From: Paenibacillus sp. JJ-223
GTDB lineage: Bacteria > Bacillota > Bacilli > Paenibacillales > Paenibacillaceae
Length of the DNA stretch: 64,000 nucleotides
Assembly: GCF_927798175.1 (NCBI RefSeq)
Contig: NZ_CAKMMP010000009.1
Span: forward strand, 124,001 to 188,000
Reading direction: 5' to 3'
Part shown: positions 36,001 through 43,899 of the stretch, piece by piece
Layout of the letters: each line of letters opens with the position of its first letter
How positions within the stretch are numbered: position 1 is the stretch's first letter
Translations under genes and position numbers: made by a program
Notes under the pieces: model-generated
The model's database searches: none
Told to the model about the DNA's origin: nothing
Seen by the model: the letters and a program-made list of their open reading frames with translations, nothing else

Positions 36001-36402
36001 CAGAACAACACGGGCATTCTGTTCTCAGATACGACGATTGTTAACAGTGGTACCAGCAAGGACCTCTATAACGGGGAACGCGGAGCGATCGATCTTGAAG
36101 CTTCCAATGATGCCATCAAGAACGTAACCTTTACCAATATCGATATTCTCAATACACAGCGCAGTGCCATTCAATTCGGTTACGGTGGCGGTTTCGAAAA
36201 CATTGTGTTTAACAACATCAATATCAATGGTACCGGTCTGGATGGAGTTGAGACATCACGCTTCACAACGCCTCATAAAGGAGCAGCCATATACACGTAT
36301 ACCGGTAACGGTTCAGCAACGTTTAACCATCTGACAACGAGCAACATCGCCAATCCGAATGTGCACCAGATTCAAAATGGATTCAATGTGATTATTCAAT
36401 AG
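33031..36402 (+). CDS. Secreted multidomain beta-helix glycosidase, probably GH87 (alpha-1,3-glucanase-like)
   Basis: 1123-aa exported protein. Signal peptide (1-31); two F5/8 type C (CBM32-like) domains at about 34-175 and 188-328; two CARDB-type beta-sandwich repeats at about 330-440 and 445-545. A further beta-sandwich follows (about 550-720), then a right-handed beta-helix beginning VSVTDFGAVANDGKDD. The helix carries D897 (NNLADGVNF) and D920/D921 (NNGDDGLAVW), a pattern resembling the three catalytic aspartates of GH87 enzymes. Many Paenibacillus GH87 enzymes share this discoidin-plus-helix architecture. A pectate-lyase-like or GH55-like role cannot be excluded. RBS GAGGAGGAATTCA. Confidence 0.75.
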   Translation: MRNKYFVWSLVLTMLVSNVFLTMGSPAKVSAAGGANLALGKLVTASSYNQTYSPAHVIDNNQATYWESANNAFPQWIQVDLGANTKIDQIKMKLPAAWETRTQTIAVQGSTNGSTFTDIVDAKDYGFDPSVAENTVTVDFEATETRYVRLQMTGNTEWPAAQLSELEMYGPSSQVPNPDPTEPGAPVEGTNIALGKAITASSSTQSYAAANANDNNINTYWEGGSHPSSLTLDLGSNHQITSIVLKLNPDPVWSTRTQTIQVLGHHQDTTTFSNLVSAQSHTFNPASGNAVTIPVTATVKRLQLNITANSGAPAGQIAEFQVFGTPAPNPDLTITGMSWTPSSPIENSPITLHAIVKNIGSAASPVSTVNFYLNNELAGSASVNALQAGASTTVSLDIGNRSASSYTLSAKVDENNQIVEENESNNHYTHSSSLVIAPITSSDLVGTVSWSPSNPTANSTVAFTVNLKNQGNQASAGGAHGVTVVLKNAAGATIQTYSGSYNGVLAPGASVNVNVGSWTAANGTYNVTTTVAVDGNEAPVKQSNNVTTTALTVYSARGASMPYTRYDTDDAARGGGAALKSAPTFDQALTASEASGQKYIALPSNGSYAQWTVRQGEGGAGVTMRFTMPDSADGMGLDGSLDVYVNGSKAKTVPLTSYYNWQYFSSDHPGDTPSAGRPLFRFDEVHWKLDTPLKAGDTIRIQKTNGDNLEYGVDFLEIESVPAAIPRPANAVSVTDFGAVANDGKDDLAAFEAAVQSAVSTGKTLYIPEGTFHLGNMWKIGTPANMIDNLTVVGAGIWYTNIQFTNPNAASGGISLRVQGKLDFSNVYMNSMLRSRYSENAVYKGFMDNFGKNSKISNVWVEHFECGFWVGDYAHTPAMIADGLVIENSRIRNNLADGVNFAQGTSNSTVRNSSVRNNGDDGLAVWTSNVNGAPAGVNNTFSFNTIENNWRAAGIAFFGGSGHKATNNRIVDTVGGSAIRMNTVFPGYHFQNNTGILFSDTTIVNSGTSKDLYNGERGAIDLEASNDAIKNVTFTNIDILNTQRSAIQFGYGGGFENIVFNNININGTGLDGVETSRFTTPHKGAAIYTYTGNGSATFNHLTTSNIANPNVHQIQNGFNVIIQ

Positions 36403-36421
36403 GATTTGTTCATACAAGGAC

Positions 36422-36442
36422 GGGGAGCTCTTAGGGCTCCCT
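36422..36442 (+). terminator. Possible terminator after the beta-helix enzyme
   Basis: GGGAGC-TCTTAGG-GCTCCC hairpin 20 bp after the stop, followed by the mixed T-rich tail TGTTTCTGTTT. Confidence 0.5.
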
Positions 36443-36531
36443 GTTTCTGTTTAAATCACCTCTTTGTTGCTGTGCACTGTCAAATTTGACGATACCGTTT
36501 AGAAATCTGGCGAATGCTCGTATAATAGAAT

Positions 36532-36762
36532 CTATATAAGCCGCAATAAACATACACAAGTTAACGGAGAGGCAGAACCAATCTGAAGAAGCGAAGCGCT
36601 CGCTTAAAAGCTTTCTGAAAGAAAGCTGCATCGGAAGCATAGGCTTATCACCGGATTTTCTCCTTTGCATAAGGAGGTTAGAAAAATCCGGGGATAACAG
36701 CGATCGGAAGATGGTACTGCGCTCGCAGTGGCCTAGTGTGATTATTAGTACGGTTTCTATAA
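36532..36762 (+). repeat. TIR-bounded intergenic element (231 bp)
   Basis: Left end CTATATAAGCCGCA (36532-36545), right end TACGGTTTCTATAA (36749-36762). It includes GTTAACGGAGAGGCAGAACC, hairpin AGCTTTCT-GA-AAGAAAGCT, nested stem CACCGGATTTTCTCC...GGAGG...AAAAATCCGG, GGATAACAGCGATCGGAAGATGG and ACTGCG-CT-CGCAGT. It has the same orientation as the copies at 24691 and 32819. No ORF. Confidence 0.88.
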
Positions 36763-36812
36763 TGTAATTATAGAACAAGAGTCAGATTTGAAATCGGGAG
36801 GCCATATTTTAC

Positions 36813-38000
36813 ATGAACTATACCTTTTCCAACCGCATCGCTGCATTGCAGCCATCGATTATTCGTGAGATTCTGAAGGCCACTTCGGGTCAAAATGTCA
36901 TTCCGTTCTCGGCGGGAAATCCCGCTCCGGAAACCTTTCCTATAGAGGCCATTCGAACATTTACCCAAACGATTCTGGAACAGGATCCGGTAACAGCGCT
37001 GCAATACGGGATTACCGAAGGATATGCACCGCTGCGGGATGCATTAACCCGGCACTTGCAAACAGGCTTTGATACGGGTAAACCGACGGACGAGCTGTTC
37101 ATCGTATCCGGAGCGCAGCAGGGGATTGAACTCGCTTGCAAAGTATTCTGTAATGAAGGGGATACGATTATTTGCGAGAGCCCCAGCTTTATCGGTTCCC
37201 TGAACTCTTTCCGGGCTTCAGGCGCCAAACTTGTCGGTGTTCCCATGGAAACGGACGGCATGGATATCGGGAAACTGGAACACGCTCTGCAAACGGAGCA
37301 GAATGTAAAGCTGATTTATGTGATTCCGAGTTTCCAAAACCCGACCGGCATTACCACCAGCCTGGAGAAGCGTAAAGCCATTTACGATCTTGCCAAGAAG
37401 TATGGGGTCATGATTCTGGAAGATAACCCGTATGGGGAGCTTCGTTTTAATGGAGAAGACGTCGCAACGATCAAATCGCTGGATGATGAGGGGCTGGTTA
37501 TTTATGTAGGGTCTTTCTCCAAAATTTTGTCTGCCGGATTGCGCGTCGGATATGTTCTGGCACCTCATGAGGTTGTGCAGAAGATGGTTGTTGCCAAGCA
37601 GGGAGAGGATGTACATACAGCCATGCTGCCACAGATTTTGGCATACAAGTTCATGACGGAGTATGACTATGCAGCACATATCAGCAGCATTCGTGCCATT
37701 TACCGCCGGAAATCGGACTTAATGATGAACAAGCTGCAGGAGCATTTGGGCGAGTCCATTGCCTTTACCCACCCGGATGGAGGGTTGTTCCTCTGGTGTG
37801 ACCTGCCAGCTCGCGTCCCGATGCTCGACTATGCCAAAACAGCTGCGGCCGAGGGCGTAGCCGTTGTTCCGGGCACTGCGTTTCTTGTGGATGAAAACGA
37901 ACCTAGTAATGCGATCCGTCTTAATTTTTCAACTCCTTCCGATGAGCAGATCGTGAAAGGGATCGAAATTTTGGGACAGGTGCTGAAAAAATTTGATTGA
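36813..38000 (+). CDS. PLP-dependent aminotransferase (class I/II, LysN/MocR-like)
   Basis: 395-aa fold-type I aminotransferase of the 2-aminoadipate transaminase-like group. Visible features: the substrate loop FSAGNPAPETFP; the pyridoxal-binding segment SGAQQGIELACK; QNPTG; the Asp/Tyr pair in EDNPYGEL; and the Schiff-base lysine in SFSKILSAGLRVGY (about residue 235). There is no N-terminal GntR domain, so it is an enzyme and not a MocR regulator. RBS GGGAGG about 10 nt upstream. Single gene with its own terminator; amino-acid specificity unknown. Confidence 0.88.
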   Translation: MNYTFSNRIAALQPSIIREILKATSGQNVIPFSAGNPAPETFPIEAIRTFTQTILEQDPVTALQYGITEGYAPLRDALTRHLQTGFDTGKPTDELFIVSGAQQGIELACKVFCNEGDTIICESPSFIGSLNSFRASGAKLVGVPMETDGMDIGKLEHALQTEQNVKLIYVIPSFQNPTGITTSLEKRKAIYDLAKKYGVMILEDNPYGELRFNGEDVATIKSLDDEGLVIYVGSFSKILSAGLRVGYVLAPHEVVQKMVVAKQGEDVHTAMLPQILAYKFMTEYDYAAHISSIRAIYRRKSDLMMNKLQEHLGESIAFTHPDGGLFLWCDLPARVPMLDYAKTAAAEGVAVVPGTAFLVDENEPSNAIRLNFSTPSDEQIVKGIEILGQVLKKFD

Positions 38001-38008
38001 AGCAATCC

Positions 38009-38031
38009 AAGTCGCCATCCGGCGGCTTTTT
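38009..38031 (+). terminator. Terminator of the aminotransferase gene
   Basis: AAGTCGCC-ATCC-GGCGGCTTTTT hairpin starting 9 bp after the stop. Confidence 0.85.
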
Positions 38032-38187
38032 ATATATCAACAACTTGGCCCAAGTCGAGTTGCAGGATCTTGATCCCGTTGCCGTAAAAGACAAGAGCAT
38101 GGTGCTGCATGCATAAACTCGGCACCCTTATGGAAAACTTCTGTAGTGCGAATAAACAGCATAATCCGTTTTTGGGAGGTGACCTGT

Positions 38188-38415
38188 ATGAGTAAGCCAG
38201 ATAACCGCAAGGATAACGTGGATCACTTGCAAAACGCGGTTCAGAACACGATCGAAAACTACCATGAAGCAGAGGATTATCTCGAGGAATTCGGCGATGA
38301 AATTCCGGCCAGGGAGAAAGCTCAAATCGAGGAAAAAAACGAACGTCGTAAACATAGCATTTCCGGATTCCGTGAAGAAATCCGGGACGAAGCAAGACAC
38401 CAGCAAAACTCATAA
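38188..38415 (+). CDS. tlp: Small acid-soluble spore protein Tlp
   Basis: 75-aa, highly charged, cysteine-free protein of the Tlp (thioredoxin-like spore protein) family. The N-terminus MSKPDNRKDNVDHLQNAVQN, the NTIENYHEAEDYL helix, and EEKNERRKHSISGFREEIRDEA match the family from end to end. ATG 38188 is preceded by GGGAGGTG. The in-frame ATG at 38146 would add 14 unrelated residues. Expected to be made in the forespore under sigma-G and packed in the spore core. It supports an endospore-forming host. Confidence 0.92.
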   Translation: MSKPDNRKDNVDHLQNAVQNTIENYHEAEDYLEEFGDEIPAREKAQIEEKNERRKHSISGFREEIRDEARHQQNS

Positions 38416-38448
38416 TATGGAGATGCGAAAAACGCGAATGTAACCCAC

Positions 38449-38677
38449 CTATATAAACCGCACTAAACAATCACACAAGGCACTGCGAGTGCAGTACCAT
38501 CTTCAGATCGCTGTTATCCCCAGATTTTTTGGATCCCCTTTCTAAGGGGAAAATCCGGTGATAAGCCTATGCTTCCGATGCAGCTTTCTTTCAGAAAGCT
38601 TTTAAGCGAACGCTTCGCTTCTCCAGCTTGGTTCTGCCTCTCCGTTAACGTGTGTATCTTTTTTGCGGTTTATATAG
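38449..38677 (-). repeat. TIR-bounded intergenic element (229 bp, inverted orientation)
   Basis: The clearest copy: CTATATAAACCGCA (38449-38462) and TGCGGTTTATATAG (38664-38677), perfect 14-bp inverted termini. The interior is the reverse complement of the 36532 copy: CACTGCGAGTGCAGT, CCATCTTCAGATCGCTGTTATCC, nested ATTTT...AAAATCCGG stem, AGCTTTCT-TTC-AGAAAGCT and CTCTCCGTTAACG. No obvious target-site duplication is seen at the flanks (CCAC / CTTA). Confidence 0.9.
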
Positions 38678-38700
38678 CTTAAACGCTTAAACCATATTAC

Positions 38701-38736
38701 CCCAAAAAACCTCCATACCCGTGGAGGTTTTTTGGG
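38701..38736. terminator. Symmetrical bidirectional terminator
   Basis: CCCAAAAAACCTCCA-TACCCG-TGGAGGTTTTTTGGG: perfect 15-bp arms with A- and T-runs. It separates the tlp/repeat region from the GH2 gene. The remaining 260 bp to 39000 hold AT-rich likely promoter sequence (TATATAATAG near 38905) but no gene. Confidence 0.85.
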
Positions 38737-38999
38737 TTGGTATAGACCCACCAACCTGAGATGTTAGACAAACCATTCGCTGATTTTTGTGTGGGTAAAA
38801 GGAAGCGGCAAGGGACACGTGAAGGGAGTCTCAACATATACAATGCTTCCTTATTCTTATATGACATATTATTAATATTATATGGGTTGTTAAGAAAAGA
38901 GGTTATATAATAGCCCTATATGTAAGAATACGTAAGCGCCATCACCGTGATTTTATATTCTGAAAAGTTATACATACGACCCATAAAGGAGCGGCATTC

Positions 39000-41846
39000 A
39001 TGTTAACGAACATTCATTTGCAAGGAAGCTGGAAGCTTCAATTGGACGAACAAAAGCAAGGCGTGCAATTCCCGTACAATGATAGCATCGAGCTGCCTGA
39101 TACAACGTCCCATGCCCAAAAAGGGCCCAAAAATGATCAAGCGCTCATCGGGGCTTTGACGGACGAATACGCCTTCGAAGGATGGGTCTGGCTGGAGCGG
39201 GAAGTCCACATCCCGGCAGAGCTTGCAGGCAAGACATGCCATCTGTATCTTGAACGGACGCGCAAAACGCATGTGTGGGTAGACGGCGCGGATTTGGGTT
39301 CGGCGGACAGCCTCAATACGGCGCATGTGTATAAGCTGCCGAAAGGGTTGGCGGAAGGCAGCCACACTATCACCATTCGGGTGGACAACACCGATTATCC
39401 GACCAAAGGCGGTCATCTCACGTCCCCGGATACCCAGACGAACTGGAACGGCATTACCGGCAGGATCGAGCTTCAATTTTACGAAAACGTGTACATGGAG
39501 GATGTGCAGATCTATCCGGATGCGGCCCGTCGCAGCTTCCGAATCGTGAGCAAATTGTCGGGTTCTGCGCCAGGCATGACCCTTTCCGTGACTGCAAACA
39601 GCATTAAGCCTTACACGCAGGTACAGGCGGCTTTGGAGGGATCGGTTCGCGAGCATCACGTGTCGGAGCAAACGTACGCATGCTTGCAGGATGAGTTTAA
39701 TGTGGTTTATGACATGGGAGAAAACGCTCGGTTATGGAGCGATGCCGAACCTAACCTTTATCAACTGGCCCTTTCTTTGATCGACGAAAACGGGGAAATC
39801 AAGGATACGCAGACTTTCGTCGTTGGGTTGCGGGATTTCGAAGCCAAAGGGGATGCGTTTACGATCAACGGCCATAAAACGTTTTTGCGCGGCAAGCATG
39901 ACGGACTTATTTTTCCGCTGACGGGATATGCACCGACCGATGTCGAAGAATGGCTGCGCATTATGGGCATCGCAAAATCGTACGGCATCAACCATTATCG
40001 TTTCCATACGTGCTGCCCGCCGGAAGCCGCGTTCACCGCTGCTGACATGCTGGGCATCTACATGGAACCGGAATTGCCGTTCTGGGGCACGATCACCGAC
40101 GACAATGATCCGAACCACAACCAGGCCGAACAGGACTACCTGATCCGTGAAGGGTTTGCCATGCTCAAAGCCTATGGCAACCATCCTTCGTTCGTCATGA
40201 TGTCTCTTGGCAATGAGCTGTGGGGAAGCAAGGAACGGCTGAACGGCATACTGAAGGCGTATAAAGCAGCCGATCCGCGTCCATTGTATACGCAAGGTTC
40301 GAACAATTTTCAATTCGTGCCAGACATTTTGGAAGAAGAGGACTTTTTCTGCGGCGTGCGTTTTTCCAAAGAGCGGTTATTCCGCGGTTCCTATGCGATG
40401 TGTGATGCGCCGCAAGGGCATGTGCAGCTTGATGTTCCAGGCACGATGAAGGATTACGACGATATGATTATTCCGCAAGTAAACGCCTCAGAAAAGGGTG
40501 AAGCGGGAACGGGAGAACAAGAGATCCTCATCCAGTACGGCACCGAATCCAAAACCGTGACAGGGGCTGCCGCCGAACAGGAGCTCGTGCCAAGCATTCC
40601 GGTCATCTCTCATGAAATCGGACAGTATGCGATGTATCCGAATTATGAAGAAATCGGGAAATACACCGGTTCGATCAAGGCTAAAAATTTTGAGGTATTT
40701 AAGGAACGTTTGCAAGAAAAGGGCATGGCGCATCTGGCAGACCGCTTCTTCCAAAGCTCGGGCAAACTGGCGGTCGCCTGTTACAAAGAAGAGCTTGAAG
40801 CCGCCTTCCGCACAAAACATCTGGCCGGATTCCAACTGCTGGACCTTCAGGACTTCAGCGGACAGGGAACGGCGCTTGTCGGCGTGTTGGATGCCTTCAT
40901 GGATTCCAAAGGAGTGGTTACGCCTGAAGAATGGAGAACCTATTGCTCGGATGCGGTACTTCTCGCCCGGTTCGAGAAATACAACTACTCGTCAGGCGAA
41001 CGCTTTGATGCACGCCTGGAATTAAGCTACTTCCGAACGGCTTCGTTGGAAGGGCATGTTTTGGAGTGGGTATTGAAGGATGGGGAAAACAACACCATCG
41101 CGCAAGGAGAGCAAGCTGTCGAATGGACGTTAGGCGAAACTCATGGCGAGCTTGCCAACATTTCCATTGCACTTCCAGAAGTCGACAAAATGACAGAGGT
41201 TGAGCTGTCCATGCGCATCCAAGGAACGGATATCCGCAAGCAGTATGAACTATGGATATATCCGGAAGTTAACCCGAGTGCCATAGAGCAAGCGAACATA
41301 TTCACGCGTTTGAATGAAGAGGTGATTGAGCGACTGGATCTAGGAGAAAACGTACTCTTGTTGCCATCGCCGGACACGGTCAGCCGTTCTGTTGAGGGTA
41401 CCTATTGCACGGATTTCTGGTGTTACCCTATGTTTAGATCCATTTCGGAGAGCATGAACAAACCCGTTCCGGTGGGCACGCTTGGATTGTTGATTGATAA
41501 CGAACACCCGGCACTGCGCCATTTCCCGAGCGAAGTCCATTCTACCTATCCTTGGTGGCATGCCGTGATGAACTCCAGTTCAATCATTTTGGATGAAATT
41601 GCGAGCGGGATCACACCCATCGTGCAGACGATTGATAATTTTGAACGGAACCATAAGCTGGGACTGTTGTTCGAATGTCGGGTTGGGAAAGGCAAACTGC
41701 TGATCGGGGCAATCAACCGCGATGAATTGGTGAGAAAGCCGGAAGGCCGGCAGTTGTTGTACAGTCTTGCTCAATACGTGCAAAGCGAGGAATTCCAGCC
41801 CGATGGCCGAATCGAGCTGGATGTGCTTCAACAATTGATCGGTTAA
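39000..41846 (+). CDS. Glycoside hydrolase family 2 enzyme
   Basis: 948-aa cytoplasmic GH2 glycosidase. N-terminal jelly-roll sugar-binding domain (about 1-190, TNIHLQGSWKLQLDE), Ig-like domain, TIM barrel (about 280-620), and a long beta-rich C-terminus. The acid/base is E406 in SLGNELWGS. The nucleophile is probably E539 in SHEIGQY, a variant seen in GH2 subgroups that are not classical LacZ. No signal peptide. Preceded by AAAGGAG. It is monocistronic and far from any transporter, so the substrate is left open (beta-galactoside, beta-glucuronide or related). Confidence 0.88.
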   Translation: MLTNIHLQGSWKLQLDEQKQGVQFPYNDSIELPDTTSHAQKGPKNDQALIGALTDEYAFEGWVWLEREVHIPAELAGKTCHLYLERTRKTHVWVDGADLGSADSLNTAHVYKLPKGLAEGSHTITIRVDNTDYPTKGGHLTSPDTQTNWNGITGRIELQFYENVYMEDVQIYPDAARRSFRIVSKLSGSAPGMTLSVTANSIKPYTQVQAALEGSVREHHVSEQTYACLQDEFNVVYDMGENARLWSDAEPNLYQLALSLIDENGEIKDTQTFVVGLRDFEAKGDAFTINGHKTFLRGKHDGLIFPLTGYAPTDVEEWLRIMGIAKSYGINHYRFHTCCPPEAAFTAADMLGIYMEPELPFWGTITDDNDPNHNQAEQDYLIREGFAMLKAYGNHPSFVMMSLGNELWGSKERLNGILKAYKAADPRPLYTQGSNNFQFVPDILEEEDFFCGVRFSKERLFRGSYAMCDAPQGHVQLDVPGTMKDYDDMIIPQVNASEKGEAGTGEQEILIQYGTESKTVTGAAAEQELVPSIPVISHEIGQYAMYPNYEEIGKYTGSIKAKNFEVFKERLQEKGMAHLADRFFQSSGKLAVACYKEELEAAFRTKHLAGFQLLDLQDFSGQGTALVGVLDAFMDSKGVVTPEEWRTYCSDAVLLARFEKYNYSSGERFDARLELSYFRTASLEGHVLEWVLKDGENNTIAQGEQAVEWTLGETHGELANISIALPEVDKMTEVELSMRIQGTDIRKQYELWIYPEVNPSAIEQANIFTRLNEEVIERLDLGENVLLLPSPDTVSRSVEGTYCTDFWCYPMFRSISESMNKPVPVGTLGLLIDNEHPALRHFPSEVHSTYPWWHAVMNSSSIILDEIASGITPIVQTIDNFERNHKLGLLFECRVGKGKLLIGAINRDELVRKPEGRQLLYSLAQYVQSEEFQPDGRIELDVLQQLIG

Positions 41847-41915
41847 TGTCAGACGATTGAATAATGGTGGAGAGGACCTTGCTCTTTACCCAGCATGTGC
41901 GGACTGCCGTTCTGT

Positions 41916-42557
41916 TCAGGAATGGGAGTCTGCACTTACGTATTGGAGCAGCATGCAGGCGAATTGCTTGGTCATATGCAGGTCTTTGGGGTTTTGGCGA
42001 GCTGCCTGCCCGAGGCTCATTTTTTGCAGCATGCCCATCATGGACGTGAAGATAAAATGAGCCGTATCAAGCGGTGCGGGATCAGGTTTTAATGTGCCGT
42101 CGGCGATGCCGGTCGTCAGCGCATTCATGAGGAAATGCCGTTCTTTGCCTTCATTCACGAAAAGATCGTAACGGGATTTCAGCTCGGTATTGGAATCATA
42201 GGCTTCATAATGGAGATCGAACAGCAGAATGAACCGGATATGTTCCGGATGCTGCCATGCGTATTGAACCCAAGCGTCCAGCATGGCCGCGAGCTGCTGC
42301 CTGCCGCTCCATTCGGGCGAAGCTGCCCGCGTAACGTTGTCCGTGAGATCTTCCATCAGCTGCATCTGGACCTCGAACAGCAGCTCGTCGATCGTTTGAA
42401 AGTGTTTGTAAAAAGTAACCCGGCTGATGCCTGCCGCATTGCAGACGTCCTTGATGTTCACGCGCAGGAAGCCGTGCTTCAGGAAAAGCGCCCTGCCTGC
42501 GGCAATCAGCTCGTCCCGGTTTTTGTTTTTGAGATGCTGGTGCCAAGTTTCACTCAT
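41916..42557 (-). CDS. TetR family transcriptional regulator
   Basis: 213-aa repressor: N-terminal TetR HTH (GRALFLKHGFLRVNIKDVCNAAGISRVTFYKHFQTIDELLFEV, about residues 20-65) and an all-helical ligand domain. It overlaps the end of the upstream MFS gene by 8 bp, so the two are cotranscribed and translationally coupled. Two 15-bp palindromes in front of the MFS gene (43770-43801) are its probable operators, giving autoregulated drug-inducible efflux. Confidence 0.9.
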   Translation of the reverse strand: MSETWHQHLKNKNRDELIAAGRALFLKHGFLRVNIKDVCNAAGISRVTFYKHFQTIDELLFEVQMQLMEDLTDNVTRAASPEWSGRQQLAAMLDAWVQYAWQHPEHIRFILLFDLHYEAYDSNTELKSRYDLFVNEGKERHFLMNALTTGIADGTLKPDPAPLDTAHFIFTSMMGMLQKMSLGQAARQNPKDLHMTKQFACMLLQYVSADSHS

Positions 42558-43752
42558 GTTCGAGAAGGTTTCCTTTCTTCAGGCTCCTTGCCTTAATCGT
42601 TAAGGACAGGGAGGCCAGAAGGATGATTGCACCAAAAATATAGGGAATATTTATGTTTTTGTCAAACAAGGACCCTGCCAAAACGGGACCCAGAATGTTG
42701 CCCAAGCTGGTATACGTCGTATTTAAGCCCGAAGCATAACCTTGCCGGTCGCCTGCCGCCTTGGAGATTAACGTGCTGACCGTAGGCCGCAAAAAGGCGT
42801 TAAACGCAAAGAATAGTGCGGATACAACCAGCAAGTAAGCGAGATTAACTTTGACGAGCATCAGCACCAGTGCGATCGGCGTGACGATCAATGACAAGCG
42901 GATCAGCTTGATTTCGCCCATGCGCCGAATGAACCGATCCAGCAGCCAGACTTGAACGATGATGCCGATGACGGCGCCGACGGTAATGATGATGGATATT
43001 TTGGCAGCGTCAAAGCCGTATTTCTGCTCCACGAACAGGGCGTATACCGTTTCGTAATTGACGAGACCAAAGGTCATGACCAGAATTAACAACAGGTAAC
43101 GGAAATACGGCGTTCGGAAAGACTGTGCAATCTGTTTGCCCATCGTCTCGCGGCCCTTTGACGGCTGCGGGACTTTTCTTTTGTCAGGGGTTAGCGTCTC
43201 CGGCATAAAGATCGTTAGCAGCGTCGCCAGCAATCCCAGACCGGAAGCGAAGAAGTAGGGCATGCGAATGCCCCACTCGGCAATGATGCCGCCCAGTCCA
43301 GGTCCCAGCACCATCCCCAAATTCATGGCAGCACCCAAATAACCCATGCCTTTGGCCCGCGTTTCATGGGTCGTAATATCGGCAACATAGGCCATGTTGG
43401 ACGGTACCATAAGCCCGAGACCGATGCCTCCGATAAATCGGGCGAGATACAATAAAGGCAGCGTGGAGGAGACCGCAAACATCAGATCCGAGATTACGGT
43501 GAGGAACAATCCGGCCATAATCATCTTTTTCCGTCCGAACCGGTCAGACAATTGCCCGCCGATCGGCGAAAAAATAAATTGGGCCGCGCCAAAGGCGGCG
43601 ATCAAATAACCGGCAGCCGTTCCGCCGGCGCCAAATTGCTTCAGATACTCGGGCAGGATGGGAATGACCATGCCCTGCCCCAGCAAAGCGATAAACAAAT
43701 TTAGCATCAGAATGAACAGGGGGAAGCGGGCTGATTTCTGCAAAGTGCTCAT
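42550..43752 (-). CDS. MFS multidrug efflux transporter
   Basis: 400-aa 12-TM drug:H+ antiporter of the DHA1 family (TetA/NorA/Bmr-like). Motif A between TM2 and TM3 reads GGQLSDRFGRKK, and motif C is recognisable in TM5 (GAAMNLGMVLGPGLGG). RBS AAAGGAGATC before ATG 43752. First gene of a two-gene operon with the TetR regulator. The substrate spectrum cannot be predicted. Confidence 0.9.
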   Translation of the reverse strand: MSTLQKSARFPLFILMLNLFIALLGQGMVIPILPEYLKQFGAGGTAAGYLIAAFGAAQFIFSPIGGQLSDRFGRKKMIMAGLFLTVISDLMFAVSSTLPLLYLARFIGGIGLGLMVPSNMAYVADITTHETRAKGMGYLGAAMNLGMVLGPGLGGIIAEWGIRMPYFFASGLGLLATLLTIFMPETLTPDKRKVPQPSKGRETMGKQIAQSFRTPYFRYLLLILVMTFGLVNYETVYALFVEQKYGFDAAKISIIITVGAVIGIIVQVWLLDRFIRRMGEIKLIRLSLIVTPIALVLMLVKVNLAYLLVVSALFFAFNAFLRPTVSTLISKAAGDRQGYASGLNTTYTSLGNILGPVLAGSLFDKNINIPYIFGAIILLASLSLTIKARSLKKGNLLEHE

Positions 43753-43769
43753 TGTGCGGATCTCCTTTG

Positions 43770-43801
43770 TTTACATCGTGTAAAGGTTTACTTTATGTAA
43801 A
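43770..43801. promoter_or_regulatory. Two palindromic operators upstream of the MFS-TetR operon
   Basis: TTTACATCGTGTAAA (43770-43784) and TTTACTTTATGTAAA (43787-43801). Both are palindromes of the form TTTAC-N5-GTAAA, with centres 17 bp apart. They lie 18-50 bp before the MFS start, overlapping the probable promoter. A third half-site, GTAAATGATTTT, recurs at about 43829. Confidence 0.7.
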
Positions 43802-43852
43802 TGATTTTATGATGAATGCTTTTGTTTTGTAAATGATTTTTTGGCTAAAACG

Positions 43853-43886
43853 AAAAAGCAAGCAGACAGTGTGCGTCTGCTTGCTT
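43853..43886 (-). terminator. Terminator of the AraC-family gene
   Basis: On the minus strand, AAGCAAGCAGAC / GTCTGCTTGCTT followed by TTTCG. It lies 14 bp past the stop of the gene at 43900. Confidence 0.8.
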
Positions 43887-43899
43887 GCTTCCTTCGGCA

